The notes: generated by a model not told the origin, from the letters alone. Shown: positions 9,822 to 19,063, counted from the first letter of the stretch. The stretch: 64,000 nt of DNA from Nonomuraea rubra (GCF_014207985.1 NZ_JACHMI010000001.1:3641001-3705000); one strand, 5' to 3'. Translations and numbers: made by a program.

Positions 9822-10663
9822 AGCTCGCCACCATCCGTACCACCGGCGGCCGTACCAGGGCCGTGCGCGTGGACGGGGACACCCTCGTCGACCTCGGTCT
9901 CGCCGACGTCGGCGAGCTGCTGGCCCGGCCGGACTGGGCCGAGCACGCCGCGCGGGCGGACGGCGGCGCGGTCGAGAGCGCCGGGTTCGCGCCCGTCGTA
10001 CCCCGGCCCGGCAAGGTCATCTGCATCGGGCTGAACTACCGCAAGCACATCCTGGAGATGGGCCGGGAGCTGCCCGAGCACCCGACGCTGTTCGCCAAGT
10101 ACCCCGAGGCGCTCATCGGCGCGTACGACGAGATCCAGCTGCCGCCCGAGTCCGATCAGGTGGACTGGGAGGCCGAGCTGGCCGTCGTCATCGGCCGGCG
10201 GGTACGCCGGGCCACCGAGGCCCAGGCGGACGCGGCCATCGCCGGGTTCGCCGTGCTCAACGACGTCACCATGCGCGACTGGCAGTACCGCTCCCCGGTC
10301 TGGCTGCAGGGCAAGACCTGGGAGGCCAGCACGCCGTTCGGCCCGTACCTGGTCACGCCCGGCGACCTGCCCGGCGGCACCCGCCCGTCGCTCACCCTGA
10401 CCGGGTCGGTGGACGGAGAGGTGGTGCAGCGGGCCGACACCGCGGACCTGGTCTTCGACCCCGTCGCGCTGGTCCGGTACGTCTCCACGATCCTCACCCT
10501 GGAGCCGGGCGACGTCATCGCGACGGGCACGCCGGGCGGGGTGGGGCACGCCCGCAAGCCGGCCCGCTACCTCGCCGGCGGCAGCGTCCTGGCCACCGAG
10601 ATCACCGGCCTGGGGCGCTCGGAGTCGAAGGCCGTGGCGGAGCCCGTCGCGGGAGCGCTCTGA
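9818..10663 (+). CDS. Fumarylpyruvate hydrolase (fumarylacetoacetase family)
   Basis: Catalyses the last step of the gentisate route, fumarylpyruvate to fumarate and pyruvate. The 281-residue protein has the family core: KVICIGLNYRKHILEMG (residue 64 on), metal ligands in VDWEAELAVVIGR, then NDVTMRDWQYRSPVWLQGKT and GDVIATGTPGGVG. It starts inside the dioxygenase stop (ATGA) and its own stop overlaps the isomerase start (TGATG). The family also includes maleylpyruvate hydrolases, but a glutathione-type isomerase substitute is present downstream, so the fumarylpyruvate form is expected. Confidence 0.88.
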   Translation: MKLATIRTTGGRTRAVRVDGDTLVDLGLADVGELLARPDWAEHAARADGGAVESAGFAPVVPRPGKVICIGLNYRKHILEMGRELPEHPTLFAKYPEALIGAYDEIQLPPESDQVDWEAELAVVIGRRVRRATEAQADAAIAGFAVLNDVTMRDWQYRSPVWLQGKTWEASTPFGPYLVTPGDLPGGTRPSLTLTGSVDGEVVQRADTADLVFDPVALVRYVSTILTLEPGDVIATGTPGGVGHARKPARYLAGGSVLATEITGLGRSESKAVAEPVAGAL

Positions 10664-11451
10664 TGGCCGCCCAAAGGAGCCTGGCCGACAGCCTGCGCTG
10701 GATGGCCGAGGGCACGAAGACGTTCTTCGGGGTGCTGGCCGGCCTGCCGGACGACCGGCTGGACGTGCCGACGGCGCTGACCGGCTGGACGGGCAGGCAC
10801 CTGCTCGCCCACGTGGCCGCCAACGCCGACGCGCTGCTCAACCTGGCGCACTGGGCGCGCACCGGCGAGGAGCGCCCGATGTACGCCTCGTTCGAGCGGC
10901 GCGACGCCGAGATCCAGGCCGGCGCCCTGCGTTCGGCGGCCGAGCTGCGGTCCTGGGCCGCGAGCTCCGCGGAGCTGCTCGACCGGCGGCTGTCGGAGCT
11001 GGACGAGCACCAGTGGAGCCGCCCGGTCCGCACCGCCCAGGGCCGTACCGTCCCGGCGGCCGAGGTGCCCTGGATGCGGGCCAGGGAGGTCATGGTGCAC
11101 GCCGTCGATCTCGGCGCCGGGGTGGGCTTCGGCGACCTGCCCGCGGACTTCCTGGCCTCCCTGATCGACGACATCACCACCAAGCGCTCGGGCGCGGGCG
11201 ACGGCCCGGCCCTCGCCCTGACGGCGACCGCCCACGACGGCACGCGGACCCTCCCGGGCGCCGGCGGCCCCGCGGCCGTGACCGGCACGCGCACCGGCGG
11301 CCCGAACGCCGCCACCCGCACGTGGACCGTCGCGGGCACCGGTGACCCCGTGGCCGTCACCGGCACCCTCGCCGAGCTGGCGGCCTACCTCTCCGGCCGC
11401 GCGGCCGGCCCGGGCGGCCGGCCCGCCCCCGTCCTGCCGCGCTGGCTGTAG
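10663..11451 (+). CDS. Maleylpyruvate isomerase, mycothiol-dependent
   Basis: Isomerises maleylpyruvate to fumarylpyruvate using mycothiol, the actinobacterial thiol. The N-terminal 160 residues form the DinB-like four-helix metal-binding domain: GWTGRHLLAHVAANADAL (His50) and MRAREVMVHAVDLG (second His), with an acidic residue between. The C-terminal part has a Gly/Thr/Ala-rich stretch (about 195-235) and the small SCP-like domain with LAELAAYLSGR seen in these isomerases. The start overlaps the previous stop by one base. This gene ties the pathway to a mycothiol-producing host. Confidence 0.9.
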   Translation: MAAQRSLADSLRWMAEGTKTFFGVLAGLPDDRLDVPTALTGWTGRHLLAHVAANADALLNLAHWARTGEERPMYASFERRDAEIQAGALRSAAELRSWAASSAELLDRRLSELDEHQWSRPVRTAQGRTVPAAEVPWMRAREVMVHAVDLGAGVGFGDLPADFLASLIDDITTKRSGAGDGPALALTATAHDGTRTLPGAGGPAAVTGTRTGGPNAATRTWTVAGTGDPVAVTGTLAELAAYLSGRAAGPGGRPAPVLPRWL

Positions 11452-11486
11452 GCGGCGCGAGCGCAACGATGGAAGGAACCCCTCAG

Positions 11487-12698
11487 GTGACCGGTAACGA
11501 CGTCGACGTGGTCGTCGTGGGCGGCGGCATCGGCGGCCTGTCCAACGCCCTCGCGCTCAGCCGCAAGGGCCTGCGGGTGCGGGTGCTGGAGCGGGCGCAG
11601 GAGTTCGGCGAGGTCGGCGCCGGCCTGCAGATCGCGCCCAACTGCACGCGCATCCTCGACCGCTGGGGCCTGCTCGGCGAGATCACCTCGCTCGGCGTGC
11701 TCCCGGAGAACATCGTCATGAAGGACGCCGTCGACGGCAGCGTCCTGACCAGGCTCGACCTGCACGACGTGGAGCGGCGCTACGGCTTCCCGTACATGGT
11801 GATCCACCGCAGCGACCTGCACGGCACGCTGCTGCGCGCCTGCCGCGAGGCGGGGGTGGACCTGGTCACCGACGTGGCGGTGACAGGGTACGAGCAGGCC
11901 GCCGGCGGCGCGGTCGCCGTGCACGGCGGGGGCGGGGAGTTCGGCGGGGTGGTCGTCGCGGCCGACGGCCTGCACTCGGTGGCCCGCCGGATCCTGAGCG
12001 ACGACGAGCCGGTCAACTCCGCGTACGTCGCCTACCGGGGCGCCGTGCCGTTCGACCGGGTCGCCGGCCTCGACGTGCACCCCAAGGACGTGGTCGTCTA
12101 CGTCGGCCCCCGCTGCCACTTCGTGCAGTACCCGCTGCGCCAGGGGGAGCTGTTCAACCAGGTGGCGGTGTTCGAGTCGGCCAGGGCGCTGGCCGGAGAG
12201 GCCGACTGGGGCACGCCCGACGAGCTCGACGCGGCCTTCGAGCGGGCCTGCGGGCAGGTGCGGGCCGGGCTGCCGCTGATGTGGCGCGACCGCTGGTGGC
12301 GGATGTTCGACCGCGACCCGATCATGAACTGGGTCAGCGGCAGGATCGTCCTGACCGGGGACGCGGCGCACCCGCCGCTGCAGTACCTCGCGCAGGGCGC
12401 GGTCATGGCCATCGAGGACGCCTGGGTGCTGTCCGAGCACGTGGGCAGCGCGGGGGGCGACTGGGACGCCGCGCTGGCGGCGTACAACGAGGTCCGCACC
12501 GAGCACTGCCGCCGCGTGCTGACCACCGCGCGCGCCTGGGGCGAGCTGTGGCACCACGACGGTGACGAGCGGTTATGGCGCAACGGCGTGCTGCGCGAGC
12601 GCGACGTCCACGACTACACCTACGTCGACTGGCTGTTCGGGCCGACCGCGCTCACGCCCGAGCAGGAGCCGCCCATGTTCCCCGCGCGCGTGCCATAG
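11487..12698 (+). CDS. 3-hydroxybenzoate 6-monooxygenase-type FAD hydroxylase
   Basis: A 403-residue class A flavoprotein monooxygenase that probably hydroxylates 3-hydroxybenzoate para to its OH group, using NAD(P)H and O2, to give gentisate for the genes just upstream. FAD-binding GGGIGG occurs near residue 12, VVAADGLHSVARR near 160 (DG motif) and LTGDAAHPPLQYLAQGA near 290 (second FAD/ribityl motif). The family also contains salicylate hydroxylases, but the gentisate operon makes 3-hydroxybenzoate 6-hydroxylation the better guess. GTG 11487 is preferred since GGAAGGA lies nine bases upstream; ATG 11469 is in frame but has no such site. Confidence 0.85.
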   Translation: MTGNDVDVVVVGGGIGGLSNALALSRKGLRVRVLERAQEFGEVGAGLQIAPNCTRILDRWGLLGEITSLGVLPENIVMKDAVDGSVLTRLDLHDVERRYGFPYMVIHRSDLHGTLLRACREAGVDLVTDVAVTGYEQAAGGAVAVHGGGGEFGGVVVAADGLHSVARRILSDDEPVNSAYVAYRGAVPFDRVAGLDVHPKDVVVYVGPRCHFVQYPLRQGELFNQVAVFESARALAGEADWGTPDELDAAFERACGQVRAGLPLMWRDRWWRMFDRDPIMNWVSGRIVLTGDAAHPPLQYLAQGAVMAIEDAWVLSEHVGSAGGDWDAALAAYNEVRTEHCRRVLTTARAWGELWHHDGDERLWRNGVLRERDVHDYTYVDWLFGPTALTPEQEPPMFPARVP

Positions 12699-12704
12699 TG
12701 AGTC

Positions 12705-13637
12705 ATGAGCCAGGACGTGCCGCCCGCGAAGGGGATCGCCGCCGAGCAGGACGCCCGTGAGGAGGCCCTGGTGCGCCAGGTGCTGGCGGCCTTCGACGGC
12801 ACGCCGTCGCCCCGGCTCAAGCAGCTCGTCCAGGCCCTGGCCCGGCACCTGCACGCCTTCGTCCGCGAGACCCGGCCGACCACGCGGGAGTGGGAGGCGG
12901 CGATCGGCTTCCTCACCGCGTGCGGGCAGATCAGCGACGACCGGCGGCAGGAGTTCATCCTGCTGTCCGACGTGCTCGGCCTGTCGATGCAGACGATCGC
13001 GGTCAACAACGAGGCGCGCGGCGACGCGACCGAGGCGACCGTGCTCGGGCCGTTCTTCGTGGAGGGCTCGCCGGAGATCCCGATCGGCGGCGACATGTCC
13101 GGCGGCGCCGCCGGCGAGCCGTGCTGGGTGGAGGGCGTCGTCAGGGACACGGCGGGCGAGCCCGTCCCCCGCGCCAGGATCGAGGTGTGGGAGGCGGACG
13201 CCGACGGCCACTACGACGTCCAGTACGGCGACGGCAGGACCGCGGGCCGCGCCCACCTCCACAGCGACGACCAGGGCCGCTTCGCCTTCTGGGGCGTCAC
13301 GCCGACGCCGTACCCGATCCCGTCGGACGGGCCGGTCGGCGACCTGCTGAGGGCCGCCGGCCGTTCGCCGATGCGCGCCTCCCACCTGCACTTCATGGTC
13401 TCCGCCGGTGGGCTGCGCACGCTGGTGACGCACATCTTCGTCCGCGGCTGCGCCTACCTGGAGCGCGACAGCGTCTTCGGCGTCAAGGAGTCGCTGATCA
13501 GGGACTTCGCCAGGCAGGAGGCCGGCACGCCCGCCCCCGGCGGCCGGGAGGTGTCCGGGCCGTGGACGCGCGTGCGCTTCGACATCGTCCTGGCCCCCGA
13601 TCAGGGAGCCCAGGACACAGAGGCGGAGCGGTGGTGA
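12705..13637 (+). CDS. Intradiol ring-cleavage dioxygenase, hydroxyquinol 1,2-dioxygenase type
   Basis: A 310-residue Fe(III) dioxygenase that cleaves between two ring hydroxyls. The N-terminal helical dimerisation domain (residues 20-110) identifies the catechol/hydroxyquinol group rather than protocatechuate enzymes. The catalytic domain has the Tyr and His iron ligands in [19 protein letters not shown] and RASHLHFMV. It starts six bases after the hydroxylase stop and ends the operon. Gentisate degradation does not need it; hydroxyquinol cleavage to maleylacetate would give a second funnel. Substrate is inferred from overall resemblance, so catechol remains possible. Confidence 0.85.
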   Translation: MSQDVPPAKGIAAEQDAREEALVRQVLAAFDGTPSPRLKQLVQALARHLHAFVRETRPTTREWEAAIGFLTACGQISDDRRQEFILLSDVLGLSMQTIAVNNEARGDATEATVLGPFFVEGSPEIPIGGDMSGGAAGEPCWVEGVVRDTAGEPVPRARIEVWEADADGHYDVQYGDGRTAGRAHLHSDDQGRFAFWGVTPTPYPIPSDGPVGDLLRAAGRSPMRASHLHFMVSAGGLRTLVTHIFVRGCAYLERDSVFGVKESLIRDFARQEAGTPAPGGREVSGPWTRVRFDIVLAPDQGAQDTEAERW

Positions 13638-13641
13638 CCGG

Positions 13642-14820
13642 CTAGCGGGCCGCCCGCACGTTGGTGTCGATCGGCTGGCCGTTGGCCAGCGCGGTGAACA
13701 GCCTGTCCCACAGCGGCATCACGACGTGCGGCGTGTAGTCGTAGGCCGTCTCGGCCGCGGCGGCGCCCAGGCGCAGCCGCAGCTCGCGGTCGCCCATCGC
13801 CCGGCCGAGCGCCTCGGTCAGCGCGGGCACGTTGCGCGGCGGCACCAGCAGGCCGTCCTTGCCGGGCGTCAGCACGTCGGCGGGCCCGGTCGGGCAGTCG
13901 AAGGCGACGATCGGCAGGGCGTGGCCCATGGCCTCGATCATGGCCATCGGCAGCCCCTCGATCCGGGAGCTGAGCGCGTAGATCGACGCCTTGGCCAGCT
14001 CCTCGTGGATGCGGTTGCTGCGGCCCATCAGCCGGATCCTGTCGCCCGCGCCGGCCTCGTCGATGCGCTTCTGCAGCTTCTCCTTCGACGGCCCGGTGCC
14101 GAAGATGCGCAGCTTCCACTCCGGGTGCTCCTCCGCGGTGGCGGCGAAGGCCGGGATGAGCATGTCGAAGCCCTTCTGCGGCACCAGCCTGCCCACGGCG
14201 ATCACGGTCGGGCTGCTCTGGTCGGAGTGCTTGCGCTCCTCCATGTGCACCGCGTTGGGGATGCGCACCACCGGCGTGCTCTTGAGCACCTTGCGGTACT
14301 CGCGGCGGCTGGTCTCGGTGAGCACGGCGATCGCGTCGAAGCTGCCGTAGTGGCGGACGATCTGCTCGCGGACCCGCTCGTGGTAGGAGGCCAGGTTCAT
14401 GTGCTCCTGGGCGACGCGGATCACGCTGGAGGAGCCGCGGCGGGCCGAGATCAGGTTGAGTGCGGGGCGGGTGGTGACCAGGATGCCGTCACGCAGGCCG
14501 GAGACGTAGTCGATGACCGCCGCCTCGACGCGCTCGGTGAAGTACTCGGCCGCGAACTCCCCGTACGGGACGATCTTGCCGCGGGCCCGGCGCCACACCT
14601 TGCGCGCCAGGGAGTCGGCGGCGACGCCGTCGCGCTGGTCGACCAGCGTCGAGAGCCTGACCAGCGGGTCGATCGCGAACTGCGGCTCGTTCCTGCGCCG
14701 GACGACGCTGACGATCTCGACGTCGTGACCGGCGGCGACCATGGCGTTGGCCTGGTTGACCACGGTGCGGATGGTGCCGCCCATGCCGTAGGCGTGCAGC
14801 AGCATGTAGCGGATCTTCAC
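13642..14820 (-). CDS. Glycosyltransferase family 4
   Basis: A 392-residue GT-B retaining glycosyltransferase. The N-terminal half has YGMGGTIRTVVNQANAM near residue 14 (acceptor-side glycine loop); the C-terminal half has TVIAVGRLVPQKGFDMLI, FGTGPSKEKL and the sugar-nucleotide motif SRIEGLPMAMIEAMGHALP with the conserved E-x7-E. It is cytoplasmic or membrane-peripheral. The start GTG overlaps the stop of the sulfotransferase gene by four bases (GTGA), so the two are translationally coupled and probably act on one glycan or glycolipid. Donor and acceptor are unknown. It converges with the dioxygenase gene four bases away. Confidence 0.88.
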   Translation of the reverse strand: MKIRYMLLHAYGMGGTIRTVVNQANAMVAAGHDVEIVSVVRRRNEPQFAIDPLVRLSTLVDQRDGVAADSLARKVWRRARGKIVPYGEFAAEYFTERVEAAVIDYVSGLRDGILVTTRPALNLISARRGSSSVIRVAQEHMNLASYHERVREQIVRHYGSFDAIAVLTETSRREYRKVLKSTPVVRIPNAVHMEERKHSDQSSPTVIAVGRLVPQKGFDMLIPAFAATAEEHPEWKLRIFGTGPSKEKLQKRIDEAGAGDRIRLMGRSNRIHEELAKASIYALSSRIEGLPMAMIEAMGHALPIVAFDCPTGPADVLTPGKDGLLVPPRNVPALTEALGRAMGDRELRLRLGAAAAETAYDYTPHVVMPLWDRLFTALANGQPIDTNVRAAR

Positions 14821-15698
14821 GTCAGGTACTCCCAGGTCCTGCACATGTCCTTCAGCACATCAGGGATCTGGTCGGGACGGGGCAGGTCGCGACCGCGTTG
14901 TACCGTTCCTGAGCGGATCTTGTCCTTCCAGTCACCCAGGCCCTTGGTCACCACGTCGGGAGTGCCGTAGGAGAGCAGCTCCGGCGCCCAGGGCACCTCC
15001 AGGAACTCGCAGATGCCGCGGCCGATCCCCTCGGGGTCGGCGGTCAGCTCCTCGTAGCGCACGGTCAGCCCGGGCAGGGCCTTGCGCGCGCGCTGCACGG
15101 CCTTCATGTACCGCAGCGCGTCCGCGGCGGCCTCGTCGGGGGTGCGCTTGCCGGGGCTCGCCTCGTGCCAGGAGCTGGCGATCGAGGCGGGATGGCGCAG
15201 CAGGAACACGAACCGCGCGTCCGGCCAGCACGTGGACAGCCGCTCGTAGGCGAACGCGTTCGCCGGCGTCTTCTCGACGATGTACCGCTTGCCGCTGCGT
15301 ACCAGCTCGCGGTGGAGCACCCGGTCCCACAGCAGGTGCTCGAGGTCGGCCTTGTTGTGGCCGAGTGCCTCCATGGCCTTTTCCGCCAGCGAGGTGTCGA
15401 ATTCCACTCTCAACCGGCGTACGTGCAGCTCGTGCGGAGCATGCAGGTCCGGGTGAGCGTTGAGCATCGCCCGCAGCAGCGTAGAGCCCGATCGGACCGG
15501 CGAGATGATGAACACCGGCGCCTGCACGAGGCGGTCGGTCTTCGGATCCGCCGGCGGCCTGAAAGGCGATTCCGGTCGTTTGACCGGAGCCTTTTCCGTG
15601 GCCGTCGTCGTAGCCGCTTGCCCTGCTTTACCTACTCGGTTGAACTGGAACCCTGTGTACCTCGCCAGCGCCCCGTTGATAGTGCGCTGCCACTTCAT
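14817..15698 (-). CDS. Sulfotransferase (PAPS-dependent)
   Basis: A 293-residue enzyme expected to move sulfate from PAPS to a hydroxyl or amine. The 5'-phosphosulfate loop is PVRSGSTLLRAML near residue 67, and the 3'-phosphate-binding segment is FVFLLRHPASIASSW near 165. A basic Arg/Ala N-terminal region (1-55) precedes the domain and might associate with the membrane. It is the first gene of a two-gene unit with the glycosyltransferase. The type resembles the Stf0/Sulfotransfer_3 enzymes that modify actinobacterial surface lipids; substrate unknown. Confidence 0.87.
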   Translation of the reverse strand: MKWQRTINGALARYTGFQFNRVGKAGQAATTTATEKAPVKRPESPFRPPADPKTDRLVQAPVFIISPVRSGSTLLRAMLNAHPDLHAPHELHVRRLRVEFDTSLAEKAMEALGHNKADLEHLLWDRVLHRELVRSGKRYIVEKTPANAFAYERLSTCWPDARFVFLLRHPASIASSWHEASPGKRTPDEAAADALRYMKAVQRARKALPGLTVRYEELTADPEGIGRGICEFLEVPWAPELLSYGTPDVVTKGLGDWKDKIRSGTVQRGRDLPRPDQIPDVLKDMCRTWEYLT

Positions 15699-15750
15699 GC
15701 CCCGGAGAGTACCCGGCCTACCTGGAAATTGCCTGAAGAAGAACGCCGCC

Positions 15751-17349
15751 TTAACGCGGAACCACGGGCAGGGTGATGAAGGAGTCCGGGAAAACGCGCT
15801 GATTCTGAACGACCAGCTCGGCCTCCGTGGCCAGGGCCGCGGGACGGCCGGTGCCGGGATTGCGGTCGAAGCGCGGGAAGTTGGAGCTGGAGATCTCCAC
15901 CCGGATGCGGTGGCCCGCCTTGAAGACCTGGCTGGTGGCGACCAGATCGATGGTGTACGTCCCGGACGGCGTGGCGGTGCGCACGATGCCGTCGATCACG
16001 CTCATCGCCCGCCCGTCCGGGTACACGTTCACCAGCTTGGCCGTCCAGTCGGTGGTGGCGGCCGAGGTCTCGGCCCGCAGCGTCACCGACACGGGCCCCG
16101 TCACCTCCACGTCGGAGCCGAGCACCCCGGTGGTGTAGCAGAGCACGTCGGCGCGGCGCTCCACGTCGCGCTGGTCCTGCGGGCCCACGTTCGTGGGGTC
16201 GGCCAGCAGGGTCGGGCCGCCGGTGGTGGGCACCGGGTCGCGCGGGTCGAAGGTGAAGGTGCGCGGCTCGGGGGAGGCGGGCGGCTCGGGGGAGAGCAGG
16301 CCGTCGGCGTGCAGGTGGTAGCGGGTGTCCACGGCGCGGGCGAGCGGCCAGGACTCCTCGTCCCGCCACACGTCGTCGCCCATCACGAAGAGCTTCACGG
16401 CCGGCCCGGTGTCGTGCCCGCGCAGGAACGCGAGCTGCCGCTGCTCCAGCTGGATCGCCTGCGCCGAGGCGGCGAACCCGAAGTCCAGCCGCCCGGTGCC
16501 GGACGAGGCCGAGGTCAGGTGGGACCAGGGGCCGATGATCAGCGGGCCGCCCAGCCGGCGGTGGTTCTCCAGCGTGCCGGACAGGAACAGGTCGAACCAG
16601 CCGGCCACGTGCATGACCGGCACCTCGACGCGGTCGTGCCGCAGCGTCTCGCCCAGGTCCTGCCAGAACGCGTCGCGCTCGGGGTGGGAGATCCACTCGT
16701 GCCACCACGGGATGCCCCGGACCGCGTCCAGCGGCAGCGTCCGCACCGCCGTGGCCTGGCCGGTCATGGCCGGCAGCAGCTCGCCGAACGCCGCGCCGAC
16801 GTCCTCGCCGGCCTCGGCGGCGTGCATCAGCCCGAGCGCCGCCTGCATCGCGCCCCAGTTGAGCGCCGAGCCCAGGGCCAGCGCCCCGCCGTGGTACTTC
16901 AGGCCGTCGTGGAAGTCGTGCGGCGTCATGGCGGCGTACACGGCCTTCAGCCCCGGCGGGCGGGTGGCCGCGGCCTGGAGGGCGCAGCCGGCCAGGTACG
17001 ACATCCCGGTCATCACGACCTCGCCGTTCGACCAGGGCTGGGAGGTGATCCAGGCGATGGTGTCGTACCCGTCGTCGCCCTCGTCCAGCCACGGGCGGAA
17101 CTCGCCGTCGCTGCTCCCGCGCCCCCGGCAGTGCTGCAGCACCACCGCGAAGCCCGCCTCCAGCGCCGCCGTCACCGGGATCCCCCGGAACGGCCCCTCG
17201 CCGTACGGGCTGCGCGCCAGCAGCGCCGGGAACGGGCCACCCGACGCCCGCCGGTGCACCATGCCGCGCAGCACGGTGCCGTCGCGCATCGGCATCGGGA
17301 TGTCGTACTCGGCGGTGACGGGCATCGGCGGGCGGTCGAGCTTCGGCAT
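15751..17349 (-). CDS. CocE/NonD family hydrolase
   Basis: A 532-residue serine hydrolase of the cocaine-esterase / X-Pro dipeptidyl-peptidase class. Residues 15-310 form the alpha/beta hydrolase core: RSPYGEGPF, CRGRGSSDGEF, nucleophile Ser117 in GMSYLAG, Asp in HVAGWFDLFLSG and His in GPWSHLT. Residues 330-530 form the jelly-roll domain (GPVSVTLRAETSAATTDW, GHRIRVEISSSNFPRFDRN). It lies 18 bases after the DUF3237 gene, as last gene of the operon with a FAD monooxygenase, so it may hydrolyse an ester formed or exposed by that pathway. No signal peptide is apparent. Confidence 0.88.
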   Translation of the reverse strand: MPKLDRPPMPVTAEYDIPMPMRDGTVLRGMVHRRASGGPFPALLARSPYGEGPFRGIPVTAALEAGFAVVLQHCRGRGSSDGEFRPWLDEGDDGYDTIAWITSQPWSNGEVVMTGMSYLAGCALQAAATRPPGLKAVYAAMTPHDFHDGLKYHGGALALGSALNWGAMQAALGLMHAAEAGEDVGAAFGELLPAMTGQATAVRTLPLDAVRGIPWWHEWISHPERDAFWQDLGETLRHDRVEVPVMHVAGWFDLFLSGTLENHRRLGGPLIIGPWSHLTSASSGTGRLDFGFAASAQAIQLEQRQLAFLRGHDTGPAVKLFVMGDDVWRDEESWPLARAVDTRYHLHADGLLSPEPPASPEPRTFTFDPRDPVPTTGGPTLLADPTNVGPQDQRDVERRADVLCYTTGVLGSDVEVTGPVSVTLRAETSAATTDWTAKLVNVYPDGRAMSVIDGIVRTATPSGTYTIDLVATSQVFKAGHRIRVEISSSNFPRFDRNPGTGRPAALATEAELVVQNQRVFPDSFITLPVVPR

Positions 17350-17367
17350 CGGAGCCTCCGGCGTCGG

Positions 17368-17817
17368 TCAGGTCAGGGTGTAGGCGTCGTAGCGCACGGC
17401 CGAGGCGGCGCGGGACGCCGAGGCCACGGCCAGCGTACGGTTCAGCCAGCCGTAACGCCCGTCGCCGGTCTCGAACCGGCAGAACAGCCGGAAGTAGTAC
17501 TCCGACGGGTCCACCTGCTCGCCCCGCGCCAGCCGGTCGAGCACCTCGGGCGGGCCGTGCCGCACGCCGCTGGTGGAGATGTAGAGCAGCGCGCCGTCGT
17601 GGGTGCGCAGCGTGTAGCGGGTGTCGATGCTGATCGCGCCGTCGGCGTGGACGACCTGCCAGTCGGCGCCGCCGGGCAGCACCACCCCCGACAGCCGCGG
17701 CCCCTCGAACGAGCCGCCCACGATGTTGATCACCCGGCGGCGGCCCCACGGGGAGTCGCCGAGGTCGAGGATGGGGTCGAGCTCGACGTGGAACGTGGCG
17801 AGCGGTTCGAGGTCCAT
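17368..17817 (-). CDS. DUF3237 family protein
   Basis: A 149-residue single-domain protein matching DUF3237 in length and landmarks: FHVELDPILDLGDSPWGRRR at residues 9-28, GGSFEGPRLSG, RYTLRTHDGALLYISTSGVR and EYYFRLFCRFETGDGRYGWLN. The family is a small beta-barrel often encoded beside aromatic or terpenoid catabolic enzymes, with no settled reaction. Its ATG overlaps the monooxygenase stop (TGATG), so they are coupled, suggesting it handles the hydroxylated product or binds an intermediate. Confidence 0.82.
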   Translation of the reverse strand: MDLEPLATFHVELDPILDLGDSPWGRRRVINIVGGSFEGPRLSGVVLPGGADWQVVHADGAISIDTRYTLRTHDGALLYISTSGVRHGPPEVLDRLARGEQVDPSEYYFRLFCRFETGDGRYGWLNRTLAVASASRAASAVRYDAYTLT

Positions 17818-18995
17818 CACGCCGTGCTCCGGGTGACGCTCCAGGACGGGCGCTCGCTCAGCGAGGCCGGGTCGAAGCCCGCCGTGCGCTTGTAGGAGGC
17901 GGCGATCTCGGCCCGCTCCGCGAGCGGGATGACCTGCTCGACGTCGTCGAACCCGCCGGGCGCCCGCTCGTGCGCCAGCTTCATCACCACCTCGGGCCCC
18001 ATCTCCCTGTTCGACAGCTGCAGCGCCGTCGTGGCGGGCCGCCGCAGCCGCTCGTACGCGTCCAGGTCGCCGGTGGCCAGCGCGTACGCCAGCACCCGGG
18101 CGTCGATGATGGCCTGGGAGGCGCCGTTCGAGCCGATCGGGTACATCGCGTGGGCCGCGTCGCCGAGCAGCGTGACCTTCCCGATCGTCCAGCGGGGCAG
18201 CGGGTCGCGGTCCACCATCGGGTACTCGTACGCCGTCTCGGCCCCCGCGATGATCCCCGGCACGTCCAGCCAGTCGAAGCGCCAGCCCGCGAAGTGCCTG
18301 CCGACCTCGGCGAGGTCGCACGGGCGGTTCCAGTTGCCGCGCTCGGGGGGCTCGCCGTCGAGCGGGCGTTCGGCGATCCAGTTGATCAGGGTGCGCTCGC
18401 CGGTCTCGATCGGGTAGGCGACGAACTTCTGCGTTCCGTCCCCGGCCATGATCATGGACCTGCCGGTCAGGAACGGCTCCCCGTAGGTGGTGCCGCGCCA
18501 CAACACCAGGCCGTTCCACGGCGGCGGGCCCTCGCCCGGGTACAGGTGCGCGCGCACGGCCGAGTTGATGCCGTCGGCGCCGATCAGCAGGTCCTCGCCG
18601 CCCGGCCCGGTGATCCGGCTGCCGGTCCGTACGCTGCCGGGGCCCAGCCGCTCGATCACCGCCTCCAGCAGGAGCAGCTGCAGCCGGCCCCGGTGCACGG
18701 AGTACTGCGGCCAGGCGTACCCGGCGCCGAGCCCGCGCGGCTCGGACCAGATGGGCGTGCCGTAGCGGTTGAAGTAGGCCAGCTCGGCCGTGGCGACGCC
18801 GATCCCGGCGAGCCGGTCGGCCAGGCCCAGCTCGGTCAGCTCGCGCACGGCGTGGGGCAGGAGGTTGATGCCGACGCCGAGCGGCTTGAGCTCGCGGGCC
18901 GCCTCGTGCACGGTCACGTCGGTGAAACCCGCCGCGTGCAGGCTGAGTGCCGCGGTGAGCCCGCCGATGCCGGCTCCGGCGATGACGATGCGCAC
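17817..18995 (-). CDS. FAD-dependent monooxygenase, PhzS-like
   Basis: A 392-residue class A flavin monooxygenase. FAD motifs: GAGIGGLTAALSLHAAG (residue 7 on), LLIGADGINSAVRAHLYPGE and TLLGDAAHAMYPIGSNGASQ. The GINLLPHAVREL stretch and the Trp-rich centre resemble the PhzS/'flavin-dependent oxidoreductase' subgroup that hydroxylates heteroaromatic or polycyclic acids. GTG 18995 has GGAGGG four bases upstream. First gene of a three-gene operon with DUF3237 and CocE hydrolase, divergent from a MarR regulator with a shared operator-like repeat. Substrate unknown. Confidence 0.88.
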   Translation of the reverse strand: MRIVIAGAGIGGLTAALSLHAAGFTDVTVHEAARELKPLGVGINLLPHAVRELTELGLADRLAGIGVATAELAYFNRYGTPIWSEPRGLGAGYAWPQYSVHRGRLQLLLLEAVIERLGPGSVRTGSRITGPGGEDLLIGADGINSAVRAHLYPGEGPPPWNGLVLWRGTTYGEPFLTGRSMIMAGDGTQKFVAYPIETGERTLINWIAERPLDGEPPERGNWNRPCDLAEVGRHFAGWRFDWLDVPGIIAGAETAYEYPMVDRDPLPRWTIGKVTLLGDAAHAMYPIGSNGASQAIIDARVLAYALATGDLDAYERLRRPATTALQLSNREMGPEVVMKLAHERAPGGFDDVEQVIPLAERAEIAASYKRTAGFDPASLSERPSWSVTRSTA

Positions 18996-19006
18996 AGACC
19001 CTCCAG

Positions 19007-19026
19007 ATTGTTATGGCCGAAACAAT
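19007..19026. promoter_or_regulatory. Candidate MarR operator between divergent genes
   Basis: ATTGTT (19007-19012) and AACAAT (19021-19026) are perfect inverted arms eight bases apart, a size typical of MarR-family sites. It lies 11-31 bases upstream of the monooxygenase start and 38 bases upstream of the MarR start, and its A+T content stands out from the surroundings. Confidence 0.5.
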
Positions 19027-19063
19027 ATCTCCGGTACGTGTCCGGTTACGCAAGACTTGACCG

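Noticed and set aside
15460..17895. 811-codon plus-strand frame opposite the CocE hydrolase
   Set aside because: No recognisable domain, low-complexity shadow of the minus-strand gene.
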